64,000 nt of DNA. It comes from Nilaparvata lugens. Its lineage: Eukaryota; Arthropoda; Insecta; Hemiptera; Delphacidae. Shown here one piece after another: positions 53,860 through 64,000 of this stretch. The notes beneath the pieces were generated by a model. It did no database searches. It worked only from the letters and a program-made list of their open reading frames with translations, and was not told the DNA's origin. Location of the stretch: assembly GCF_014356525.2 (NCBI RefSeq), contig NC_052511.1, forward strand, positions 47,616,182 to 47,680,181. The letters run 5' to 3'. Both the position numbers and the translations under genes were made by a program. The stretch's first letter is position 1. Each line of letters starts with the position of its first letter.

Positions 53860-54118
53860 TTTTTAATATTCTTTCCGAAGAATGGACATTGATATGTCCA
53901 AAGCTCCGCCAATTTATGTAGATGCATAACAATATAATTATTATCTATAGTTATTATATTACAAATTGCTTTTTCATATCATATACAGTTCAATAATTAT
54001 TTTCTTAGTCTATATCATGTAAATTCATCTATAATTTTGCTGTATTGTAAGCTATTGTATATAAGTGTATAAGACAGTATATATTGTAATCTACATAAAT
54101 AAAGTACTCAATCAATCT
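53860..54118 (+). mobile_element. Family E element, 5' truncated
   Basis: TTTTTAATATTCTTTCCGAA to AAAGTACTCAATCAATC. The 5' 35 bp of other copies is missing. Confidence 0.75.
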
Positions 54119-54495
54119 TTCTTTCTCTTCCTTCATTCCCCTTGGAATTCTCTATCATCTCCCTTTCTTTCCAGTTAACTGGCTTTGGAAATATCTACTT
54201 ATTCTCTCTTCTTACTTATCTATCAGTATTTTATTCTCTCTCACGCTCTCTCTCTATCTATCTCTCTAGAGTACTCAAACAATCAATCTCTCTCTCTATC
54301 TCTCCCCCTCTACCTTCTTTAACTGCGGACTGCTATCAAAAACCCATTTTCATTTTTTTTTCTCTTGTTCTCTACAAACATTTCCATTCAAGTACTTCTT
54401 CTTCAATACACTATCTCTCTTTTCTCTTTATCATCTTCCCCTTCAGACTGCTCTATTACTCTTCTATCGAACAATCTCTTTCTCTCTCTCTTGAA
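54119..54495. repeat. Pyrimidine-rich unit 3
   Basis: CTTGGAATTCTCTATCATCT matches 52928. TCTC repeats at 54236-54310. Confidence 0.7.
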
Positions 54496-54499
54496 AATA

Positions 54500-54805
54500 T
54501 CCTTCTATAGAGCATAGCTAATACCGGTATATCCGATGTAATATTGACTGGTAATTATTGTTTGAAGTGATCAATAATATTTTATAAGTAAAGGAAATAT
54601 AAAATTAATTGAATGATTGAAAAATAAATTTCCATAGTAACGATAGATTTTATTGTTGAATAACTAATTCATTACATTTTTAGAAAACGATCTGACAACA
54701 TTGCAGAGCTAGAAAAGGATAGCGCTATCTGCTTTGAAGAATGATAGACAAGGATAGCATCACCAATCAATTCAGCCATTGTAACGTGGACCTCACAATA
54801 GAATT
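54500..54805 (+). mobile_element. Family C MITE, left end incomplete
   Basis: CTTCTATAGAGCATAGCTAA at the start and GCCATTGTAACGTGGACCTC, ACAATAG at the end. Includes GATAGACAAGGATAGCATCA. Confidence 0.7.
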
Positions 54806-55084
54806 ACTACAGTGGTCCACTACAAAATTTTCAAATTCTCCCCAAAACATTTTTGAAGATTTACTGTAGCTCATTTTAGCTCTTTGCTGCGACGATCTCA
54901 GGGAAACAACTTCTATTTCAGTGCTCTTAATTTTCGAAATTCTGTTATTTTTGGCTATCTAAGTCCCATCTTGATATTTCAACTTCTATATTTCGTTATT
55001 CTTGGCAAAAGACCTTTGCAAATCGTGCGTGGCTTTCCAGAAACGTTTATTTGATCCAGATATAGACAAGGTAGGATTCCTACA
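54806..55084. other. Unassigned sequence
   Basis: AT-rich. Nothing recognised. Confidence 0.3.
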
Positions 55085-56130
<1,046 letters not shown>

Positions 56131-56269
56131 AATGACAAAAACTAAAACGTTTCAAGTGTATTTCACGACTAATAACATTTTTTAAACATTATATTTCATA
56201 CCCCAATAAAATAAATACATTTTCAATGATAAAATAATAAATATTCACAGCCAAGACTAAATATTCCGT

Positions 56270-57011
56270 TCATTTAATATATTTCTACATTGTTGAAAAC
56301 GATCTGAGAACGTTGCGGAGCTGGAAAAGGAAAGCGCTATCTGCTTTGTCGAATGGTAGACAAGGATAGCAACACCAATGTTTATCGAATACTGTAATTA
56401 TAACGTAGACCTTACTATAGGCAGAGAAAACTTCTAAAATATATTTAAAAATATATTATTATAAAAAATATATTAATAACATTTTTAAAAATATTTAAAA
56501 ACTTCTGCTATATTAGTATTCTGTGCTATAGGTAACAATAATCCAAGATTGCGGTATTTTCTACATTATAAAATAACGACCTGGCAACGTTGTGGAGTTA
56601 GAGGAGGATAGCGCCATCTGCTTTGTCGAATGGTAGACAGGGATAGCAACACCAATGTTTATTGAATACTGTAATTATAACGTAGACCTCACTATAGGCA
56701 ATAATAATCCTAGATTACGGTATATTCTACAATATCAAATAAAGATCTGGCAACGTAGCGGAGCTGGAAAAGGAAAGCGCTTTCTGTTTTGTCAAATCAT
56801 AGACAAGGATAGCAACACCAATGTTTATCGAATACTGTAATTATAACGTAGACCTCACTATAGATGAAAATAGTCCAAGATTACGGTATATTTTACAGTA
56901 TAAAATAACGGTCTGGCAACGTTGTGAAGCTAGAGAAGGATAGCGCTATCTGCTTTGTCAAATCATAGACAAGGATAGCAACACCATCATAACGTGGACC
57001 TCTCCATAGAT
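56270..57011 (+). repeat. Tandem family C MITE right halves (about 165-bp units)
   Basis: CTGGCAACGTTG-type starts and GTAGACCTCACTATAG-type ends occur four times (ends at about 56419, 56695, 56863, 57011). The last three units are contiguous. Confidence 0.8.
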
Positions 57012-57545
57012 AAACATGACCTTTACAATTTCCCTAGATGTATTTCCAAGGGACTTTTCTATTTTAAGACGAGACTTGAAGCTTCTAAAAGCTGTACAGG
57101 CTGACACAAAAATAAGTCATTTTAACGAGCAGTGTGGACGTGCAGCTAATGAAGCTTTCAACTTAACCTGCAGCTAAGCGCATCTTGCAAGTCCCAAGTT
57201 GACAAGTCCAAAGTCCCTTTTAAGCTCGGCGGAACAGTTTAAGTTGGCTGCCGACTTTGTTGTGTCTGATGAGGACTTTGTCAAGTGTTTTCAAGTTGCA
57301 ACTTACAGTTTGATACACTTCTTTCAACTTGATACACTTCTTTCAACTTGATACACAGGGGATACAGTTTAGAGAGGAGTAGTGCTTTGCAAGTATGGTA
57401 GAGAATAGAATAGAAATCGTTGAGAAAGTTTGTCAAGCAGGTGTGAACTGAATTAAGTTTCGTTTAATTGACATGGAACTTAATTCTCAGTTGAGTAATG
57501 AAAAAAACAAAGTTACAGTTGAAATAAAAATAACAAGGTACCCTT
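57012..57545. other. Low-repeat sequence, no exon supported
   Basis: Less AT-rich than its surroundings, with an 18-bp tandem word (CTTTCAACTTGATACACT, about 57320-57355). No recognised TE or ORF. It could be regulatory or non-coding transcript sequence, but there is no evidence for either. Confidence 0.3.
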
Positions 57546-57549
57546 CTCA

Positions 57550-58035
57550 TGTATATTTGACCGAACGTAGTGAGGTCTATGTTTTAACTCGGATCCTCTT
57601 TTGTCTGTCTGTATGTAACGCGATTACGGCCAAACCTATTAACCTATACGCGATTAACCTAGTTTTTCGGACATTTTATTATTTATCAAAATTTGGGAAA
57701 AGAATAGTATTGGTTCTATCCCGATCATATTCATATGATTTGTGATTATATCAACGAATAAATAAATAAATAAACACATTGATAGAATTCAATATACCCT
57801 TTTCAACTGCGCGTCGATGTATACACAAGGTTTTTTTGAAATTTTGCATTTTGAAGATAATATGAAAAGAAAAGGAATTCCTCCATACTCTGATATCACT
57901 ATATATATCATCTACTTTGAAGATAGGATTAATCAGACTAGAGAATATTATTCATAATCAATCAGCTGACAAGTGGATTATTCATTGCATGCATTACACA
58001 GATGTCTGGCCGTGTCTATTTCTATAGGTTTCTAT
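57550..58035 (-). repeat. Family B repeat in reverse, rearranged
   Basis: TTGACCGAACGTAGTGAGGT at 57558, ACTGCGCGTCGATGTATACA at 57808 and CAGCTGACAAGTGGATTATT at 57963 appear in reverse family B order. An ATAAATAAATAAATAAAC tail-like insert lies at 57757-57776. Confidence 0.6.
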
Positions 58036-58152
58036 AAGGGTTTCTTTTTTTTATGATGTGTGCCCATCAGTATCAATATTCTCACATTTGAAAACAAATT
58101 TAATAAATGATTGGAAATGAAATAAAAGATGATTAAATGAACTAAATAATGC

Positions 58153-58370
58153 CATAGAGAAACAATAGCGTGAGTAGATATCCCATGGTATAGGGAGTTT
58201 ATGTCGAAACTTTTTACTGTTATTTCGAGCCGATTACTGTCGATTTTTACTGTTTCGTTGGGGTGAGAGTGTATGAACGGCACAATATGAGAGACTACCA
58301 GTGTCACACAGCTTCAAGGGAAAGAATTACGTGGACTATCGGTTTGAGGTAACAGTGAAAGTTATGCTGA
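58153..58370. mobile_element. Family X MITE, right-truncated
   Basis: CATAGAGAAACAATAGCGTG and GAGACTACCAGTGTCACACA match 28932-29160. The right TIR is missing. Confidence 0.75.
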
Positions 58371-58589
58371 ATAATGCTGAAGAAATTTTAATATTCATTA
58401 AAAAAATTAACTTTAAAATAGTTGAGAAATATTTTTATCAGATAGAAAGATTATCACAATACTGGATAAATCATCATATTATGGGATACAAATGAAAAAG
58501 TGAACTGGGTTTATTAAAATAAGTGAGTTTTTGATCTTGGAGAAAATAAATAACATTTTACAAGAGTAAATTATGATTCAACTGAATCA

Positions 58590-58670
58590 ACTAGAACAGG
58601 TGACATCAGATACTTGTGGATGAGAAAACTCTGTGATGTCTACTGTTCACAGAAATACTAGTATTTTTTG
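58590..58670 (-). repeat. Family B terminal fragment
   Basis: GATACTTGTGGATGAGAAAA and CTACTGTTCACAGAAATACT are the reverse of the family B start. Confidence 0.7.
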
Positions 58671-58694
58671 TTCTGCTAATAACGCTCATGAAGC

Positions 58695-59290
58695 TATAGG
58701 GGAGTAATGATTGACCAGCACTTAAGATGGGATTCTCATATTCAATCATTATGCCAAAAGGCCAAATTTCTAATAACTAAATTCTATAGATTAAGCCTTC
58801 TTAAACTGCCAAAATGACATATTTTGCTTATGCACAATCTGTGCTGCAATATGGGATAAGAGTTTGGGAAGATGCAGCAGAAAGACATATTAGTAAAGTC
58901 TTCAACCTGCAAAAGCATATAATAAAAGCTGCACTCAACAAGCCAAGGCTATATCCCGACCAGGATACTTTTTCAGGAGAGCGAAATACTATCAATCAAA
59001 CAACTCTATTTAATAAACATAACAATAATTATATCTAATAGAAAATAAGAATCTCTTCAATATCCGGGTTAATCCATCTTATATAATACACGTCGAATTT
59101 TTAGAACTCCTAACCTAATTGGAAAAAATCTGAGAGTTTGTAGGATGCAATTTCCCTACAGGTGTGAAAAGCTTGTAAATATCGTTCCCCAGGAATTGCT
59201 AGCAAATTCTTCGCCAAGTGAATTAAAGAAAGATACCATCTTATGGATCAAAACATCCACTGACATCTTTGGTAATATAATACATTAGCT
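58695..59290 (+). pseudogene. LINE ORF2 C-terminal relic
   Basis: Frames read GVMIDQHLRWDSHIQSLCQK, FLITKFYRLSLLKLPK, stop, then TYFAYAQSVLQYGIRVWEDA and KVFNLQKHIIKAALNKPRLY. After further breaks they read RIFRTPNLIGKNLRVCRMQF and NIVPQELLANSSPSELKK. GV-ID--L-WD-HI, then Q-VL-YGI-VW and LQK-IIKAA, is the post-RT segment of jockey-like LINEs. It differs in sequence from the relic at 41815. Several frameshifts and stops show an old insertion. No 3' tail is evident. Confidence 0.75.
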
Positions 59291-59389
59291 TTGTTGGTTG
59301 AACTTCTATCACTGTTTCTTCACTGATACAAAGCCTATAAATCATTCATAATTTTTCCTTTTTATACGATACATATTTCTTTTTTGACG

Positions 59390-60069
59390 TGACAACGTCT
59401 TATAAATTGGTTTGCCGGGTGACACTTCAAGAAACTGCGTTACGTTCCCACGTTATGCGCTCACAATGAGAGCGAGTGAGAGCGTTCGTTTCGGTTCACG
59501 GTCATCTGGAAAGAGCACGAATAGGAGCAGTGGCGAGCAGGCATTCACCTGGAGAGAGAGTGAAACGGAGCAATCTCCTGCGACTGCGCCACTACTTAGT
59601 GAATAGGTTATGTGAATAAGTATAAGTGTGAGTATAATAGGTATAAGTCAAAGTGAATAGGTTATGTTGTAGTAATCACAATGTTGTGGTAGTTTTCAAT
59701 CACAAAAGTAGTATAAATCGTTTCTCAGCCAATAATAATTTGTTTAACTTGAAAAAATGAGCGCAACTTGCTATGTAAAAAATTGAATCGAGCACCGTTA
59801 GCCCGCCTAAGAGCGAGAGAGACAGAGTGATTTGTTGAGGATGTGTGAAGGTAAAAATAAAATTTTGTTAATATGAATTCAGTGCGAGATTCTTTGTATA
59901 ATTAATGTTTTAATATATTCTTTGTATAAATAAATGTTTTAAATTGTTACTAGTATTTCATCCTTCTTCTACTATAGGAATGAATATTCACATAAAAATT
60001 ATTTACTGCTCAAAGTTGTTGTCACGTAAACCTTTTGCCCGTATACCAACTTTACAGGCAACTATGCAT
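59390..60069 (+). repeat. Family I repeat, copy 2, running into the gap
   Basis: TTGACGTGACAACGTCTTAT, CAAGAAACTGCGTTACGTTC and GTTGTCACGTAAACCTTTTG, ACTTTACAGGCAACTATGCA match 10292-10770. The middle is rearranged (59600-59930). Confidence 0.7.
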
Positions 60070-60169
60070 NNNNNNNNNNNNNNNNNNNNNNNNNNNNNNN
60101 NNNNNNNNNNNNNNNNNNNNNNNNNNNNNNNNNNNNNNNNNNNNNNNNNNNNNNNNNNNNNNNNNNNNN
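60070..60169. other. Assembly gap (100 N)
   Basis: Exactly 100 N, a conventional unknown-length gap. In the other family I copy, the base after ATGCA begins a T run. Confidence 1.
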
Positions 60170-60186
60170 TTTTGTATGTAATTCGC

Positions 60187-60285
60187 GCGTAATGCTTCTT
60201 TATCGCTCTTGCTAAATTATCACGCTCCGCTTCGCGTCGCGTGATAACTTTTTTGCGCGAGCGATAAAGTCGCGCATTACGCTCT
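60187..60285. repeat. CpG-rich hairpin
   Basis: GCGCGTAATGC, TTTATCGCTC and TTATCACGC are mirrored by GCGTGATAA, GAGCGATAAAG and GCGCATTACGC around CGCTTCGCG. It abuts the gap and could be part of a Helitron- or MITE-type terminus. Confidence 0.7.
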
Positions 60286-60329
60286 TAATACATAAATAGC
60301 TATTTCTTGACGAATAATATATGATTATG

Positions 60330-60445
60330 ATAAGATATACCGGTATCAACTATCCTCTATAGAAGGCAGTGACAATGTAGATAATTGACAACGCTGATCT
60401 TCTATTTTTCTCTACAGCCATTATAACGTGGACCTCACTATATTG
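60330..60445 (+). mobile_element. Family C MITE right end
   Basis: CTATCCTCTATAGAAGGCAG and GCCATTATAACGTGGACCTC, ACTATA. Confidence 0.65.
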
Positions 60446-60829
60446 GTGCCACAGTGATCAATTGGTATAATGAGTTTTTCGAGAGTGGATGACAGAATTC
60501 TATTATTTGTTGATTGTTTTTATGGGGCGTGAATTTGTTGGCTTGGTATTGAGTTTGCCTCGATATTGGAAATCGGAATTCTCCGAAATACGGGTTGAGT
60601 GTTGACAAGGTTTCAAGCAATCGGCAACTAGGTAATTGTTTTCAAAATTCTGTTGGGAAAATTGTAGAGAATTGAGTGATTCAATCTGGATGAACTGAAT
60701 TGTTTCGTATGATTTGCAATTATTGTAGGAGATGATATAATATCGCATGGGCTTTTCAATTCCTAGATGGTTTTGACAGTTTAATGAAATCTGTGGAATG
60801 TCTTTTATTTTTAGATTGAATCGTGGCTG
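60446..60829. other. Unassigned sequence
   Basis: Minus ORFs (60844-60438) have no motif or splice support. Confidence 0.3.
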
Positions 60830-60831
60830 TA

Positions 60832-61320
60832 TAGTGAAATCCACGTTATGAAGGCAGCAGCATAGCCTCCTCTAATACAGTGTTGAGGAGGATATTAATA
60901 TATATATATTTCGATATATCGAAATTGCAACAACATATACAAACTTGCAGCTTTATGCAAAACAAGCCTCGTTGAAAATCAATTGTTTACACAAACTGAA
61001 ACTAAATTAGTAAGAAAGAAAAACGAAAAATAGCAATATAAATAGTTTGGATGAAACATTATAAATAGAAAATAACACAAGACACAATAGAAAATAGTAA
61101 AAAGACTGAAGAAATAATAAAAAAATAGACTAATTGAATAAAAGAGAATAGGTAGCAAGCCTATTTTAAGAAGAAGAGTTTGAAAATTGATTTTTTTTTA
61201 ATATTAGAGGAGGCTATGGCAGCACCCAATTAACATTGGTTTTCTATCCTTGTCTACCATCAGACAAAACAGATAGCTCTATTATTTTCTACATCCGAAC
61301 CGTTGCCAAGTTGTTTGTTG
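60832..61320 (+). mobile_element. Family C half with another MITE inside
   Basis: ATAGTGAAATCCACGTTATG at the left. AACATTGGTTTTCTATCCTT and CCGTTGCCAAGTTGTTT resume at 61230. The insert 60861-61218 has perfect 17-bp TIRs, CATAGCCTCCTCTAATA and TATTAGAGGAGGCTATG, with GCAG directly outside both ends. Confidence 0.75.
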
Positions 61321-61439
61321 AAATTTAGAAACATAATGAACTAACAGAATTAATAATGTGATATATTTCTTCTATGTTCGGTTTTCAAGCATCTAAATTT
61401 GAAAATCTACTTTGTGAGAATAATTAAGGGATGAAAATT

Positions 61440-61520
61440 TTGTGAAGTGAACAACTACTAGACTTATAAATGAGAATGATATTGTATGTATCAATGAATA
61501 AATAAATAAATAGAGTAGTC
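61440..61520 (+). repeat. Retroposon tail-like sequence
   Basis: AATGATATTGTATGTATCAA and TGAATAAATAAATAAATAGA resemble a tandem-tailed LINE 3' end. The body is not recognised. Confidence 0.4.
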
Positions 61521-61616
61521 TCATCACTGATATTTTCCACTAATATCCTGCACAATATCAACAACTATTCAGTAAATTAATTCTACTAAGCAATTCCGAC
61601 AGCACAAATATATATT

Positions 61617-61993
61617 ATAGAGAAGTCCACGTTATAATGGCAGTGAAGGAAGTTAGGAGAACAACGTTGCTGATCCTCTGTCTTGTCAATGCCTTCTATA
61701 GACGGTAGCTGATACAGGTTTATTGATGTAATATTAACTGTTCATTCTAGTGTAAAATAATCAATTATATTTTATTAAGCAAGTAACTATATTTTTCGAA
61801 GATTTCATAATGAATTTTCACAATTAAGATGAACATTTTTGTTAATTAATTGTTAATTCTACATTATTAAGAGACTATGAGGCAACAGAGCAAAGCGAGA
61901 AAGAGATATCGCTATCCGATTTGTTGAATGATAGACGAAGGTAGCAATACCATTGCTAATCAAAAACTGCCTTTATAACGTGGGCTTAACTAT
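61617..61993 (+). mobile_element. Family C MITE, complete
   Basis: TAGAGAAGTCCACGTTATAA to TTATAACGTGGGCTTAACTA, 377 bp. Closely related to 48112-48475 (TAGACGGTAGCTGATACAGG shared). Confidence 0.85.
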
Positions 61994-62305
61994 AATCACT
62001 GATATTTTTCAATAATATCCTAATAATATAAAGCACAATATCAACTAACAACTATTAGTAGTAAATTAATTCTATTAAGTACATCCGTCAGCACAAATAT
62101 AGAACATCTGAAACATAAAAAAAGTTTGAATGAAGAACTTGGTTGACAAGTTGCAACTGAATGTATGAATGAAAGCCAACTTCAAACTGTGGAATGATAT
62201 GTCACCGACTTGTTAGAGGAGGGGTGAAGGCTATTTATATTCAGTACATTGTTGAATGTTCACCTCGTAATACACGCGTGAGCTAGATCACAATAGAAGA
62301 GAAGA
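61994..62305. other. Unassigned sequence
   Basis: No supported ORF. GGTTGACAAGTTGCAACTG-type words loosely recall 57290-57310. Confidence 0.3.
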
Positions 62306-63180
62306 ACGATGCTGAAGAGAGAGAGAGAGTGCGAGAGAGAGAGCTATAGCATGAGAGAGAGAAAACTAGAAACAGATGGATATACTTGTACAGGGAGAGA
62401 GGCAGTGAGAAAGAGAGAGAATGATAGCATAAGAGAGAAGCAGAAACAGAGTGATAGACATGTACAGGGAGAGAGGCAGTCGGAGAGAGAGTGAGAGTGA
62501 GAGAGAGAGGGACTGTTAGTGAGAGAGAGAGAACGATAGCATAAGAAACAAAAACATAAACAGATTATAGACATGTACAGGGATGGAGGCAGTGGGAGAA
62601 AGAACAGGAAAAGAGAGATAGATAGATAGAGAGAGCGTGAGAGAGTGAGAAAGAGTGAGATATAGAGAAGATGAGTAGAACGAAGGATAGACGACGAAAA
62701 TGTGATAAAAAGGAGTGAGAGAAAAAAAGATAAAAAGGTGTGAGGGAATGAGTGAGAGAGGAAATGAATAAGAGAGAGTCTGTATAAGAGGGATGGAGAG
62801 AGTGGAAATGAGTAAGAGAGAGTCTGTGTAAGAGGGATGGGTGAGAGGAAATGAGTAAGAGAGAGTCTGTGTAAGAGGGATGGAGAGAGAGGAAATGAGT
62901 AAGAGAGAGTCTGTGTAAGAGGGATGGAGTGAGAGGGAATGAGTAAGAGAGAGTCTGTGTAAGAGGGATGGAGAGACAGGAAATGAGTAAGAGAGAGTCT
63001 GTGTAAGAGGGATGGAGAGACAGGAAATGAGTAAGAGAGAGTCTGTGTAAGAGGGATGGAGAGAGATAGACAAAGAGACATAGAAAGAGAAAGACTGGGA
63101 TGGACTAAGAGATTGTTTGTGATTATGTTGTGGAATGGTGTGAGAGAGGAAGAAAAAATAGAAAGATAGAGCGAGTGTAA
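62306..63180. repeat. GAGA-rich tract with 43-44 bp minisatellite
   Basis: From 62760 to 63070 the phrases GGAAATGAGTAAGAGAGAGT and CTGTGTAAGAGGGATGGAGA repeat about seven times with a 43-44 bp period. The 245- and 185-codon Ser/Leu ORFs on the minus strand are artefacts. Confidence 0.9.
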
Positions 63181-63244
63181 GAGTGGTGAAAATATTTATT
63201 GATTTATTTATCGATTTATTGATTAATTGATCTATTGATTTATC

Positions 63245-63410
63245 AATTGATTGATGTATTGATTAGGTTCGGAATAGGTTAAGTCTTGTATTTGTTCACT
63301 TAACAAAATTTTCAGTTCTCAATTATTTTCTTAAAGAAGAATTTTAAATTTAGATCCTTCAAAACCAAACATAGAAGAAACATTTCACATTATTATCACT
63401 AAAATAGATA
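63245..63410 (-). repeat. Family O repeat in reverse
   Basis: GAATAGGTTAAGTCTTGTAT and TTTAGATCCTTCAAAACCAA match 28400-28500. ATTGATTTATT-type text on its left is tail-like. Confidence 0.6.
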
Positions 63411-63479
63411 TTCAGATATGAGAGAAATAATTTAATTGTAAATTATAATAAATAATAATATTATGTAGGACCAAAAAAA

Positions 63480-63805
63480 AAAACAAACTTAAAGAGAGAG
63501 AAAGAGAGTTTGTGTTTGTGACAGGGCAAGAGATAAAGTTTGTCAAGAGGAGGATATACAGAAATCATGTGATATACGATATATAATATATGTGAGAGAA
63601 AGTGTATGTGAGGAAGAGTGAAATAGTATTAGATTAAGAAAGAGTGAATAGAAAATAAGGGTAAGAGAGAGAGGTTAGAGAAATTGAGAGGGAGAGTGTT
63701 CAAGGACAAAATGAAGAGAAAAATAGGGAGAAAGAGTATAGAGAATGAAGGTAGAGAGAGAGCTAGAGGAAATGAGAGGGAGAGTTTTCGAGATAAACAG
63801 GAAGA
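63480..63805. repeat. GAGA-rich simple sequence
   Basis: AGAGAG-dominated with short AT interruptions. No gene. Confidence 0.8.
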
Positions 63806-63809
63806 GAAA

Positions 63810-64000
63810 AAAGAGATTGATTGATTGATTGATTGAGTACTTTATTTATGTAGATTACAATATATACTGGCTTAACACTTATGTACAATAGCATACAGTT
63901 CAGCAAAATTATAGATGAATTTACATAATATAGACTAAGAAAATACTTATTGAACTGTATATGATATGAAAAAGCAATTTGTAATATAATACTATAGATA
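63810..64000 (-). mobile_element. Family E element in reverse, cut by window end
   Basis: GATTGATTGATTGATTGAGT then TACTTTATTTATGTAGATTA. Continues beyond the window. Confidence 0.75.

Noticed and set aside
60187..60285. CpG hairpin considered as a tRNA or structured RNA gene
   Set aside because: A simple palindrome without cloverleaf, A/B boxes or anticodon arm.
62344..63081. 245- and 185-codon minus ORFs
   Set aside because: Antisense of a GAGA-rich 43-44 bp minisatellite with no non-repeat domain.

Overview
The window is animal nuclear DNA, almost certainly insect. It is AT-rich, carries spliced short exons with GT-AG boundaries, and is mostly transposable-element (TE) debris, microsatellites and inverted repeats. 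TE families such as a mariner with Tc1/mariner-like MITEs, hAT and Harbinger-like elements, Helitrons and LINE fragments with short tandem tails fit an arthropod. A planthopper-like hemipteran is my best guess, but that is inference only. There is no operon, CRISPR or prokaryotic content. No rRNA or tRNA gene was recognised.

Three protein-coding loci can be supported, mostly from splice signals. (1) A minus-strand gene has exons at 22315-22086, 2857-2694 and 841-551. The three exons are phase-compatible and the gene runs off the left edge. Its 19 kb intron is a dense graveyard of nested TEs. The encoded protein has His-rich, Ala-rich and acidic tracts and I do not recognise it. (2) A plus-strand two-exon gene (35636-35647 and 37596-38015) encodes a small secreted Gly/Ser-rich protein with a clear signal peptide. 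(3) A plus-strand Gly-rich repeat gene at about 40.76-41.26 kb has seven 14-residue repeats. One repeat carries a one-base deletion that shifts the frame before what looks like the natural stop.

Layout. 0-9 kb: two exons of gene 1, minisatellites, MITEs, a LINE relic and a Harbinger transposase stub cut by a Helitron. 9-14.4 kb: a Helitron with both ends, a 1.2 kb TIR element, a hAT inside a Harbinger-like MITE, and a MITE inside a mariner. 14.4-22 kb: large foldbacks with GAA/TTC arms. 22-25 kb: gene 1 exon and a nested inverted-repeat element. 25-35.5 kb: copies of a roughly 0.9 kb repeat with an internal CA tract, and Helitrons carrying a hAT and a MITE. 35.6-41.3 kb: the two Gly-rich genes, separated by a Harbinger-like element. 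41.8-50 kb: LINE relic, 186-bp tandem array, MITEs. 50-54.5 kb: pyrimidine-rich minisatellite and LINE/SINE tails. 55-64 kb: a 390-bp CA tract, tandem MITE halves, LINE relic, a 100-N gap and GA-rich repeats.

No cooperative gene system is visible. The most useful content is the set of small exons that a length-limited ORF search misses, and several element-in-element insertions whose target-site duplications (TSDs) can be read directly.
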